Shown piece by piece: positions 7,481-15,453 of a stretch of DNA of 64,000 nucleotides. The stretch spans positions 62,001 to 126,000 of the forward strand of contig NZ_CP022387.1 of assembly GCF_002302635.1 (NCBI RefSeq), given 5' to 3'. How positions within the stretch are numbered: the first letter of the stretch is position 1; every line of letters starts with the position of its first letter. Under the pieces are notes generated by a model. The model worked only from the letters and a program-made list of their open reading frames with translations. It ran no database searches and was not told the DNA's origin. The position numbers and the translations under genes were made by a program. The stretch comes from Capnocytophaga stomatis (lineage in GTDB: Bacteria > Bacteroidota > Bacteroidia > Flavobacteriales > Flavobacteriaceae).

Positions 7481-9127
7481 ATGAAATATATTTTACTTAT
7501 TATCAGCTTTTTTACAATTTCTTTCATTTCTCTGGCTCAAAACAAAGAACCAAAGATTAAACGTATTGAAATCGTTTATGGAGGTGAATTCACTATTGAC
7601 AATGCAAAATATCCCGGGGCTACCATCTTCAAATCGGACGGAAATAAAGTTCAATTTAGGCATCAAGGATTGGATGTTTGGTGTAATTTGGCTGTGCTTT
7701 ATGAAGAAAAAAATGTTGTAATTGCTCACGGGGATGTACTTGTGCAACAAGGAGATACATTGCAAATGAATAGCCAATACATCTCTTATAATGGTAATCT
7801 GAAAACGGCTGTGGCTAAGGAAAATGTAGTTCTGAAAAACGAAACAATGACTCTTGAAACAGAAGAACTTTTTCTGGATAGAAATACGCAAGAGGCTTAC
7901 TATAACAATTTCGGAAAAATCACCGACGTGGAAAATGAATTGACAAGCCAAACAGGAAAGTACTTCATTACCAAAAAGAAAAATCAATTTACCAATTCCG
8001 TAAAGATTGTCAATAAAGATTTTACAGTAGATTCACAAGTGTTGGATTATTATCATCCTACGGGAAATGCTTATTTCTACGGAGCTACAACCATTACCGG
8101 GCAGGATTATAAAGTTTACTGTGAACGAGGTTTTTACGATACACGAAAAGAAGAAGGTTACTTTATGAAAAACGCAACTATCGATTATGATTTAAAAACC
8201 TTAAAAGGAGATAGTCTGTATTTTGACAAAAAGAAAAATTTTGCTTCCGGAACAAATAATATTGTTGTGATTGACACCATCAACAATACCACAGTCAAAG
8301 GGCATTACGGCGAGATTCACAAAGCTAAAGATTCGATGTTTATCACCAAAAAGCCGGTAATTATCTCACTAATTGAAAAAGATTCAATGTATATGCACGG
8401 AAAGAAAATACTGGTTACGGGGAAAGAAAAGAATAGAACGATTCGCGTATTCCCTGACGCACGTATTTTTAAGTCGGATATGCAGGCAAAATGTGATTCC
8501 ATTCATTCTGATGAACTTAGCGGGCTTACGCAACTTATCGGGAAACCTGTGGTTTGGACAGGGGAAAGCCAGATGACGGGAGACAGTATCCACCTGATAG
8601 CCAACACAAAAACAGAACAGCTGGATTCGCTTAAAGTTTTCAACAATGCGTTAGTGGTTGAAAAAGATACGCTAAGCGATGGATACAATCAAGTAAAAGG
8701 AAAGGTTTTGTATGGCAAGTTCAAGAAAAATCAACTCAAGCAAATTGATTTTCTCCAAAATACAGAGTCTATCTATTACGTTTACAACGATAAAAAAGAA
8801 ATGATAGGCATCAACAAACTTACTTGTAGCCACATTAAATTGCATTTGGATGAGCAGCAACAAGTTCAGCAAGTTGTTTTTATCACGCAACCCGTAGGCG
8901 ATTTATATCCGGAGGACAAACTTCACAAAAATGATCGAAAGTTTCGGGAATTTATATGGCGGGGCGATGAACGAATTGCCAGCAAAGAAGAAATTTTTAG
9001 CGAGGAAGAAAAGAAATCTCAGCCTGTTAAAATACAAGGACCTAAAGAACCGGAAGAAGTTGATTTAGAGGAAGCCAAACTAAACGCCGAGCAGGACGAA
9101 AAGGAATCTGCTGAAACTCAAAAATAG
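7481..9127 (+). CDS. OstA-like protein (LPS transport related)
   Basis: 548 aa, with a signal peptide at residues 1-19 (LISFFTISFISLAQ). The rest is a long beta-jellyroll of the OstA/LptA kind, with repeated short strand units such as AHGDVLVQQGDTL, VAKENVVLKNETMTLETEEL and YFYGATTITGQDY. Bacteroidota carry this large form in place of, or as well as, small LptA. It probably forms part of the periplasmic bridge that moves lipopolysaccharide to the outer membrane. The C-terminal 60 residues are charged and disordered (rich in Glu, Lys, Pro). It follows the DUF5683 gene by 59 bp. The exact role in LPS transport is inferred from the fold. Confidence 0.8.
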   Translation: MKYILLIISFFTISFISLAQNKEPKIKRIEIVYGGEFTIDNAKYPGATIFKSDGNKVQFRHQGLDVWCNLAVLYEEKNVVIAHGDVLVQQGDTLQMNSQYISYNGNLKTAVAKENVVLKNETMTLETEELFLDRNTQEAYYNNFGKITDVENELTSQTGKYFITKKKNQFTNSVKIVNKDFTVDSQVLDYYHPTGNAYFYGATTITGQDYKVYCERGFYDTRKEEGYFMKNATIDYDLKTLKGDSLYFDKKKNFASGTNNIVVIDTINNTTVKGHYGEIHKAKDSMFITKKPVIISLIEKDSMYMHGKKILVTGKEKNRTIRVFPDARIFKSDMQAKCDSIHSDELSGLTQLIGKPVVWTGESQMTGDSIHLIANTKTEQLDSLKVFNNALVVEKDTLSDGYNQVKGKVLYGKFKKNQLKQIDFLQNTESIYYVYNDKKEMIGINKLTCSHIKLHLDEQQQVQQVVFITQPVGDLYPEDKLHKNDRKFREFIWRGDERIASKEEIFSEEEKKSQPVKIQGPKEPEEVDLEEAKLNAEQDEKESAETQK

Positions 9128-9155
9128 TTCGGCTGGCAATCATAAAAAGACATAC

Positions 9156-9387
9156 GGCAAACTGAAAAAAGTTTGCCTGTAAACTGAAAACACTTTGACG
9201 CCAAAGTTAAAATACTTTACCGTCAAAGTGTTTTTACTTTTCCGTAAAGAACCAAACTGAGAAAATTATCATTTTTTATTTCTTCCCGTCAGTAAGCAAA
9301 AAAACGTACGTCAGAAAATAAATTTCTTGACGGCAAGAAAAAAATTTCCTGACGTCAAGAAATTTTCAAACGTACGTCAGGAAATTT
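9156..9387. repeat. Cluster of nested and overlapping inverted repeats
   Basis: Within 232 bp there are four perfect inverted repeats: 8 bp at 9156-9163/9170-9177, 12 bp at 9189-9200/9221-9232, 12 bp at 9320-9331/9354-9365 and 13 bp at 9342-9354/9375-9387. The last two overlap, so the RNA or DNA could switch between alternative hairpins. The elements CGTACGTCAG (9305-9314 and 9371-9380) and TTGACG or TGACG recur. The second hairpin is followed by a short T run and may end the OstA transcript. The region is unlike neighbouring gaps in composition. Confidence 0.75.
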
Positions 9388-9410
9388 TTAATCTCACGTA
9401 TTGACATAAA

Positions 9411-9450
9411 AAAGCCTCCGTTAAAATTTGTAAACTTTAACGGAGGCTTT
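9411..9450. terminator. Bidirectional terminator between OstA-like gene and rlmD
   Basis: A perfect 15-bp stem (9411-9425 and 9436-9450) with a 10-nt loop carries GCCTCCG in its stem and has A/T runs on both sides. It can serve both converging genes. Confidence 0.85.
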
Positions 9451-9495
9451 TCCTTTTTCGTATGTATATTTCTATTTTTCTTGACCTATAGCAGA

Positions 9496-10905
9496 TTATC
9501 TTTTCTCTAATAGCACGACATTTTCCACGTGATGCGTCTGCGGAAACATATCTACGGGCTGCACTTTGGTGACTTTGTACATTGCGTCCATCAGCGCCAA
9601 ATCGCGTGCCTGCGTAGCAGAATTGCAACTCACATACACCACTTTTGGCGGTGCGATGTTGAGGATTTGCTGTACCACGTCCTTGTGCATTCCGTCGCGA
9701 GGCGGGTCGGTGATAATCAGGTCAGGAGTTCCGTTTTCGGCAATAAACGCCTCATTGAAAACGTTTTTCATATCACCCACAAAAAAATCAACGTTAGTAA
9801 TGTTATTGTTTTGAGCGTTGGCTTTGGCGTCTTCAATAGCTTCCGGAACTGCCTCTACGCCAACTACTTTCTTGGCTTTCTTCGCCACGAATTGAGCGAT
9901 AGTACCCGTTCCGGTATAAAGGTCGTACACCAGCTCGTTTCCGGTTAGTCCGGCAAAATCTCGTGTTACTTTGTAAAGTTCGTAAGCCTGTTCGGAATTG
10001 GTTTGATAGAAGGACTTGGCGTTAATTTTGAACCGTAAACCTTCCATTTCTTCAAAGATGTAATCGCGTCCTTTGTAGCAAATAATTTCTTGGTCGTATA
10101 TCGAATCGTTTGCTTTTCCGTTGATAATATATTGAAGCGATGTAATTTGCGGGAATTTTTCCGACAGGAAGTCGAGTAGCAGTCCGCGTTTGGTTTTGTT
10201 TTCCGAAAAGAATTGAATGACCACCATAAGCTCACCGGTGGAAGCAGTTCGTATCATCATCGAACGCAACAAACCCGACTGATTACGAGGGCTGTAGAAA
10301 GGCATTTCGTGTTCCAGTGCGAACTGCTTTACAGCCAAACGTATGGCGTTGGACGGGTCGGCTTGCAAATGGCATTTCTTAACGTCAAGAATTTTATCCC
10401 AAGCCCCCGAAATGTGAAAACCCAACCCGTTACGATTGTCAATATTCTCCGAATCTTTTATTTCTTCGGGCGTAAGCCAACGCGTATCGGAAAAAGAAAA
10501 TTCCATTTTATTGCGATAAAAATAGATTTTTTCCGAGCCTAAAATGGACTGTATTTCAGGAAGTTCTATTTTTCCTAAACGTTTGAGATTGTTTTCAACT
10601 TCTTGCTGTTTGTAAAAAAGTTGATGTTCGTAGCTCATATTCTGCCACTTACATCCGCCACAATACCCGAAGTGTTCGCAAACGGGCACGGCACGCTTAT
10701 CGGACTTCTTATGGATTTTCTTTACAAATCCTTCGTAATAAGCGGTTCTTTTTTTAGTAGTTTGTACATCTACTACATCACCCGGCACGGCATCCGTAAG
10801 GAAAATGACTCTTCCGTCAGGAGCTTTGGCTACACTTTTGCCTTTCGCACCGGCATCGATGACTTCTATATTTTCAAAAATTAAATTTTTATTTTTTCTT
10901 CCCAT
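9496..10905 (-). CDS. rlmD: 23S rRNA (uracil-C5)-methyltransferase, RlmD/RumA family
   Basis: 469 aa. It methylates a specific uracil of 23S rRNA with S-adenosylmethionine. An N-terminal TRAM domain (about residues 8-65) is followed by the iron-sulfur cysteines Cys76, Cys82 and Cys85 (CEHFGYCGGC), with a fourth in KKCHLQAD. The SAM motif is DLYTGTGTIAQF, then ITDPPRDGMH, then the catalytic Cys in VVYVSCNSATQAR, and the end MFPQTHHVENVVLLEK. The frame extends to 10959, but ATG 10905 is chosen because a strong promoter lies at 10915-10945. The gene is visibly richer in G and C than its neighbours (for example around 9601-9720), which may mean different ancestry. The position methylated is inferred from the family. 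Confidence 0.9.
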   Translation of the reverse strand: MGRKNKNLIFENIEVIDAGAKGKSVAKAPDGRVIFLTDAVPGDVVDVQTTKKRTAYYEGFVKKIHKKSDKRAVPVCEHFGYCGGCKWQNMSYEHQLFYKQQEVENNLKRLGKIELPEIQSILGSEKIYFYRNKMEFSFSDTRWLTPEEIKDSENIDNRNGLGFHISGAWDKILDVKKCHLQADPSNAIRLAVKQFALEHEMPFYSPRNQSGLLRSMMIRTASTGELMVVIQFFSENKTKRGLLLDFLSEKFPQITSLQYIINGKANDSIYDQEIICYKGRDYIFEEMEGLRFKINAKSFYQTNSEQAYELYKVTRDFAGLTGNELVYDLYTGTGTIAQFVAKKAKKVVGVEAVPEAIEDAKANAQNNNITNVDFFVGDMKNVFNEAFIAENGTPDLIITDPPRDGMHKDVVQQILNIAPPKVVYVSCNSATQARDLALMDAMYKVTKVQPVDMFPQTHHVENVVLLEKR

Positions 10906-10914
10906 AATTGCGGG

Positions 10915-10945
10915 CAAAGATAATTCTTTATTGATAAAGAACAAA
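10915..10945 (-). promoter_or_regulatory. Promoter for rlmD, nearly leaderless
   Basis: On the minus strand TTTG (10945-10942), a 19-nt spacer and TATCTTTG (10922-10915) match the Bacteroidota consensus. The predicted transcript starts only a few bases before ATG 10905. Confidence 0.65.
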
Positions 10946-11186
10946 ATATGCCAATCCACAGATTAACTGCGACCTATATTTTATAAGGCGAAACACAGAA
11001 TTAAGAGATTTTTCAAATGCAAAATGTAACAAACATCATTCACGCTGGTTTACAATAATTTAATTATTCTGAATTTTTAAAATCCCTTTTAAAAGAGCAA
11101 CTTTTTCATTTTTTTCGGTTGATTATTCAATTTTTTTATATTTTTACCAATTCAATATGGTGACAAACCAACAAAATTAATTTTAA

Positions 11187-12323
11187 ATGAATATAGCAAT
11201 TGTTTGTTATCCTACCTTTGGCGGAAGTGGGGTAGTGGCAACCGAATTAGGATTGGCTTTAGCTCGGAAAGGACATCAAGTACATTTTATAACATACAGT
11301 TACCCAGTACGTTTGGATTATCTGGAGATGAATATTCACTTTCACGAGGTACACGTTGAGGAGTATCCGTTATTTCATTATCAGCCGTACGAATTGGCGC
11401 TTTCCAGCAAAATGGTTTCTGTGATAAAAGCCTATCAAATAGATGTTTTACACGTACATTATGCCATTCCGCACGCCTATGCAGGTTATATGGCAAAGCA
11501 AATGCTGAAAAAGGAAGGGATTGAAATTCCGATGATTACAACCTTACACGGAACAGATATTACCTTAGTGGGAAATCACCCGAATTACAAACAAGCCGTG
11601 ACATTTAGTATCAACGAATCGGATGTAGTTACCTCTGTATCAGAGAGTTTAAAACAAGATACATTGCGATTATTCGATATTGAAAAAGAAATTTTTGTAA
11701 TTCCAAACTTTATTGATATTGAGAAAGATACACACACAGCTCCGTGCAAACGTTCGATAATGGCACAAAAAAACGAACGAATCATTACGCACATTAGTAA
11801 TTTCCGCAAAGTAAAGCGAATCCCTGATGTGATTGACGTTTTTCACCAAGTGCAGCAAAAAATTCCTTCCAAGTTAATATTGGCTGGAGACGGTCCTGAA
11901 AGAGAATTTGCCGAGAATAAATGCAAACAATTAGGCATCAAAAATAAAGTGCTCTTTTTAGGAAACACGTTAGATGTAGATAGATTGCTGTGTGCTTCCG
12001 ATTTATTTATATTACCTTCAGAATCAGAAAGTTTTGGTCTTTCAGCTTTGGAGGCTATGGCGTCGGGTGTACCTGTAATTTCCTCGAATGCAGGAGGTTT
12101 GCACGAAGTAAACGAAAATGGTTTTTCAGGATTTTTAAGTCCCGTTGGTGATATTAAAGATATGAGTAAAAATGCCATTTACATTTTAGAAGATGAAAAT
12201 CGTTTGGCTCAGTTCAAAAGACAAGCAAAAATTTCTGCTAAAAGATTTGACGAACGCAAAATCATTCCGATGTATGAAGAACTTTATGAGAAAACTGTAA
12301 AAAATACATTAAATAAGAAGTAA
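11187..12323 (+). CDS. bshA: N-acetyl-alpha-D-glucosaminyl L-malate synthase BshA
   Basis: 378 aa GT-B fold glycosyltransferase (family GT4). It joins L-malate to GlcNAc from UDP-GlcNAc, the first step of bacillithiol synthesis, the main low-molecular thiol in these bacteria. The BshA hallmark is the N terminus CYPTFGGSGVVATELGLALA with the HFITYSYPVRL segment. LHVHYAIPHAYAGYMA and TTLHGTDITLVG follow. The C-terminal nucleotide-sugar site contains LPSESESFGLSALEAMASG. The length agrees with the family. bshB and bshC are not in this window. A thiamine-binding protein gene follows after 26 bp, so it may be read together with the next four genes. Confidence 0.9.
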   Translation: MNIAIVCYPTFGGSGVVATELGLALARKGHQVHFITYSYPVRLDYLEMNIHFHEVHVEEYPLFHYQPYELALSSKMVSVIKAYQIDVLHVHYAIPHAYAGYMAKQMLKKEGIEIPMITTLHGTDITLVGNHPNYKQAVTFSINESDVVTSVSESLKQDTLRLFDIEKEIFVIPNFIDIEKDTHTAPCKRSIMAQKNERIITHISNFRKVKRIPDVIDVFHQVQQKIPSKLILAGDGPEREFAENKCKQLGIKNKVLFLGNTLDVDRLLCASDLFILPSESESFGLSALEAMASGVPVISSNAGGLHEVNENGFSGFLSPVGDIKDMSKNAIYILEDENRLAQFKRQAKISAKRFDERKIIPMYEELYEKTVKNTLNKK

Positions 12324-12349
12324 ATTTAACCATTCTAACTATAAAATTT

Positions 12350-12610
12350 ATGAAAGTATCAGTAGAACTGACATTCAGTCCGTTACAAGATGATTTTGAA
12401 CAACCTATCATTCACTTTATCAAAAAGTTACGAGCTTCAGGATTAAAAGTACTTGAAAATCCGTTAAGTACACAAGTTTACGGCGATTATGATAAAGTAA
12501 TGCATACACTTACCGTTGAAATAAAGGAAGCGATGGAACTCGTTGAACGCGGATTGATGTATGTAAAAATTGTAAAATCAGATAGATACGACTATGAACC
12601 ACATTTTTGA
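12350..12610 (+). CDS. Thiamine-binding protein (MTH1187/YkoF-like small domain)
   Basis: 86 aa, a single ferredoxin-like alpha-beta domain of the thiamine-binding/DUF77 family. It begins with a strand containing VSVELTFSPL, then helix IIHFIKKLRASGLKV, then the conserved pair NPLSTQVYGDYDKV, a helix EAMELVERGLMYVKIV and the last strand. Family members bind thiamine or hydroxymethylpyrimidine-like ligands in the cytoplasm and are thought to act as carriers or sensors. Its last 17 bases overlap the following transporter gene, so it is almost certainly co-translated with it. This context argues that the transporter moves thiamine or a similar vitamin. Confidence 0.75.
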   Translation: MKVSVELTFSPLQDDFEQPIIHFIKKLRASGLKVLENPLSTQVYGDYDKVMHTLTVEIKEAMELVERGLMYVKIVKSDRYDYEPHF

Positions 12611-13268
12611 TTGGTTTTTTGCACAATATAAAGGTGTCGAAACACATCTCGTTGTATTGGAAATCATTGGTGTTTGTTTTGGTCTTTTAAGTGTTTATTT
12701 CAGTAAAAAGCGAAATATTTGGGTGTATCCGACAGGAATTATCAGTACGGTAATTTTTGTGTATTTGCTTTGGGTTAGTCGGCTTTTCGGAGATATGCTT
12801 ATCAATGCTTATTACACCATTATGAGCGTTTATGGCTGGATTCTTTGGGCAAAAAGTAGCAAAGACAACATCCATATTGAGGTTTCAAAAACTACTAAAC
12901 GTGATTGGCTCATTAGCTTAGGGTTAGCCGTTTTTAGCTGGGTGTTTGTGATGGGAGTTTATCTTTTAAAACCTTACATTAATAGTGGCTTTTCACCTGA
13001 TAAGATTTCTTTTGATTTCCAACATTTTACTTGGGTGGATTGGACAGATATTTTCACAACTTCCATTTTCTTAGTTGGGATGTGGCTAATGGCTAAACGG
13101 AAAATTGAAAATTGGATTTGCTGGATTATTGGAGATGTTATTTCGGTTCCGTTATATTATCATAAAGGACTTGTATTCAGTTCTTTTCAGTATTTTATTT
13201 TCACCATAATTGCAATTGCAGCTTATTTTGAATGGAAAAGAAACTTGAACAAATCAAAAGTGAAATAA
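12594..13268 (+). CDS. pnuC: PnuC-family vitamin transporter
   Basis: 224 aa inner-membrane protein with about seven membrane segments. PnuC-type features are EIIGVCFGLLSVYFSKKRN near the N terminus, NAYYTIMSVYGWILWAK in the middle and the late WICWIIGDVISVPLYYHKG with conserved Trp residues. PnuC proteins are facilitators whose substrate is held inside by phosphorylation. Family branches move nicotinamide riboside (PnuC), riboflavin (PnuX) or thiamine (PnuT). The gene overlaps a thiamine-binding protein (17 bp) and a NadR-like kinase (37 bp). The first suggests PnuT, the second nicotinamide riboside. I cannot decide from sequence alone, so the symbol marks the family only. Confidence 0.85.
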   Translation: MNHIFDWFFAQYKGVETHLVVLEIIGVCFGLLSVYFSKKRNIWVYPTGIISTVIFVYLLWVSRLFGDMLINAYYTIMSVYGWILWAKSSKDNIHIEVSKTTKRDWLISLGLAVFSWVFVMGVYLLKPYINSGFSPDKISFDFQHFTWVDWTDIFTTSIFLVGMWLMAKRKIENWICWIIGDVISVPLYYHKGLVFSSFQYFIFTIIAIAAYFEWKRNLNKSKVK

Positions 13269-13798
13269 TCCGTGTGGCGTTTGTAGGACCTGAATGCACA
13301 GGAAAGACTACACTTAGTCAGACTCTTGCCAATGATTTCCAAACGGAATGGGTGCCCGAATTTATGCGAACGTACCTACAAAAAAAATGGGACGAAAAAC
13401 GGGAGACTTGTACTTGGGACGACCTCGAACCCATTGCGTTAGGGCAAATTCTAACAGAAAATGAACTCATTCAAAAAGCAAATAAAATCATTTTTTGTGA
13501 TACAAATTTGCTTGAATTAATGATTTATTCGTATATTTACTACGGAAAATGCCCAGCACAAATCAAAAAATATGCTATTGAAAATCATTATGATATCATT
13601 TTTTTGACAAATATTGATGTTCCTTGGCAGGCAGATGATTTGCGTGATAAGCCCAATGAGCGTGAATTTATGTTTTCCAAATTTAAACAAATGCTTGATG
13701 AACACAACATTAAATATGTAGTAATAACAGGCAACCTTGAAGAACGTTTAAAAACAGTGAAAGAGGTTGTTTATAAAATATTGAAAAACAATGACTAA
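13232..13798 (+). CDS. NadR-like P-loop vitamin/nucleoside kinase
   Basis: 188 aa P-loop kinase of the type found as the C-terminal ribosylnicotinamide kinase domain of NadR. The Walker A motif GPECTGKTTLSQ spans about residues 19-30, with EWVPEFMRTYL next (the NadR lid/substrate segment), then IFCDTNLLELMIYS and the DDLRDKP loop with ITGNLEERLKTV near the end. There is no adenylyltransferase domain and no helix-turn-helix, so it is a stand-alone kinase. It probably phosphorylates the vitamin brought in by the overlapping PnuC-type transporter, thereby trapping it. Substrate could be nicotinamide riboside or thiamine. The start at 13232 overlaps the transporter by 37 bp, and its end overlaps the DUF4301 gene by 8 bp. 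Confidence 0.8.
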   Translation: MEKKLEQIKSEIIRVAFVGPECTGKTTLSQTLANDFQTEWVPEFMRTYLQKKWDEKRETCTWDDLEPIALGQILTENELIQKANKIIFCDTNLLELMIYSYIYYGKCPAQIKKYAIENHYDIIFLTNIDVPWQADDLRDKPNEREFMFSKFKQMLDEHNIKYVVITGNLEERLKTVKEVVYKILKNND

Positions 13799-15338
13799 AC
13801 TTACAGCAAAAGACCAGCAATTATTGGCTAAAAAAGGAATTACGGAAGGAATGCTTGAAAGCCAATTAGAACTTTTCAAACAAGGCGTTCCTCCGATTGA
13901 ATTGCAAGCTGCTGCAACTATCGGAAATGGAATTTTGTCCTTTTCAAAGGAAGAAACCGCCAAATATGCAGCTATTTATCAAAAGAAAAAGAAAGGCATT
14001 TCGATTTTGAAGTTCGTTCCTGCTTCAGGAGCTGCAACCCGAATGTTCAAATCACTTTTTGCTTTCAAAGACAATTTTAATCCTGAAAAAGAGTCGTTTA
14101 AGGCTTACATCAATCGAAAAAGTGACAAAGAAATCGAAACCTTTTTTGAAGGATTGGAAAAGTTTGCTTTTTATCCTATTTTAATGGATTACATAGCAAA
14201 AAACATTCCCGATTTTCATACTCAAAATGAAGATAATCAGAAATATACAATTGTTTCCATTTTGCTTGGTGAAAACGGACTAAACTACGGAAATTTGCCT
14301 AAAGGATTGCTTCCTTTCCACAAACATTCTGAAAAAATAGTTACGCCTTTTGAAGAGCATTTTCGCGAATCGGTGATGTACGCTTCGGGTGAAGATGTTG
14401 CTCACTTGCATTTCACTATTACTGAGCAACATACTGAAGCCTTCAACAAGGAATTGAACGAAATTAAGGATAAACTTGAAAAAAGGTACAACATCAAATT
14501 TGATGTGAATTTTTCGTATCAAAAACCAAGCACAGACACCGTTTCAGTTACTGAGGATAACGAATATTTCCGTGATGAAAACGAAAATTTATTGTTCCGT
14601 CCGTCAGGTCACGGAGCTTTGCTTGATAATCTTAACGAAGTTGATGCTGACGTAATCTTTATAAAAAACATTGATAATGTGGTAGTTAAAAAATACACAG
14701 ACGAAACTGTTTTCTACAAAGAAGCATTGGCAGGGAAATTACTCGAAATTCAATCAGAAGTTTTTCATATCCTGAAACGCATTGATAATGACAAAGTTAA
14801 AAAGAAAGAAGTAAAGAAATTATTAAACTTTTTGAAAGAAATCAATATCTATGTTCCTGATTATCTGTACAAATTCAGAAGACGTTATGCTTTAGAGTTC
14901 ATTCAAGAGCAGCTCAATCGTCCAATTCGTTTGTGCGGAATGGTTAAAAACGAAGGCGAACCTGGTGGAGGTCCTTTCTGGGTGAAAGATGCTAACGGAA
15001 ACTTGAGTTTGCAAATTATCGAATCTGCACAGGTGGATTTAAACAATCCTGAACAGAAAGAAATTTTCCAGCAATCAACACACTTTAATCCGGTTGATTT
15101 AGTTTGTGGAACAAAAAATTTCAAAGGAGAAAAATTTGATTTACAACAATTTACAGACCCTAAACAGGCTTTCATTACTGGAAAAACATATATGGGAAAA
15201 CCGCTTAAAGCTTTGGAGCGACCAGGCTTGTGGAATGGTTCGATGGCAAATTGGATAACCGTTTTTGTTGAAGTTCCGTTAATTACTTTCAATCCGGTAA
15301 AAACCGTAAACGATTTATTGAAGAAAACACATCAGTAA
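13791..15338 (+). CDS. DUF4301 protein, probable divergent nucleotidyltransferase
   Basis: 515 aa cytoplasmic protein of the DUF4301 family, seen in Bacteroidota. It has no assigned role that I know. Several motifs look like the UDP-sugar pyrophosphorylase fold: FVPASGAATRM at about 75-85 resembles the GxGTRM nucleotide loop, LPKGLLPFH (169-177) resembles the PKGLxP segment, RPSGHGALLDNL (270-281) resembles the substrate loop, and IKNIDNVV (291-298) resembles the metal-binding VDN motif. The C-terminal part contains GEPGGGPFWV. From this I infer nucleotidyl transfer to a sugar or vitamin phosphate. It overlaps the NadR-like kinase by 8 bp, so the two are translationally linked. Confidence 0.75.
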   Translation: MTKLTAKDQQLLAKKGITEGMLESQLELFKQGVPPIELQAAATIGNGILSFSKEETAKYAAIYQKKKKGISILKFVPASGAATRMFKSLFAFKDNFNPEKESFKAYINRKSDKEIETFFEGLEKFAFYPILMDYIAKNIPDFHTQNEDNQKYTIVSILLGENGLNYGNLPKGLLPFHKHSEKIVTPFEEHFRESVMYASGEDVAHLHFTITEQHTEAFNKELNEIKDKLEKRYNIKFDVNFSYQKPSTDTVSVTEDNEYFRDENENLLFRPSGHGALLDNLNEVDADVIFIKNIDNVVVKKYTDETVFYKEALAGKLLEIQSEVFHILKRIDNDKVKKKEVKKLLNFLKEINIYVPDYLYKFRRRYALEFIQEQLNRPIRLCGMVKNEGEPGGGPFWVKDANGNLSLQIIESAQVDLNNPEQKEIFQQSTHFNPVDLVCGTKNFKGEKFDLQQFTDPKQAFITGKTYMGKPLKALERPGLWNGSMANWITVFVEVPLITFNPVKTVNDLLKKTHQ

Positions 15339-15355
15339 TTATTTGATTATAAAGT

Positions 15356-15418
15356 GATTTGGAAATTTAAAAACTGACAAATCTTTCTGAATATGTTATT
15401 TTTTTGAATTTCCAAATC
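15356..15418 (+). terminator. Long-loop hairpin after DUF4301 gene
   Basis: A perfect 12-bp inverted repeat (15356-15367 and 15407-15418) has a loop near 39 nt and is followed by TGATTTTTTT. It may end the vitamin cassette transcript, although the loop is longer than usual. Confidence 0.45.
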
Positions 15419-15453
15419 ATTGATTTTTTTAAAAAAATTTTCCAAATTAATAT

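Noticed and set aside
9515-9535. CCACGTG word resembling a parS core near parA-parB
   Set aside because: The sequence is not palindromic beyond CACGTG, and it lies inside rlmD coding sequence. No full parS element was seen.
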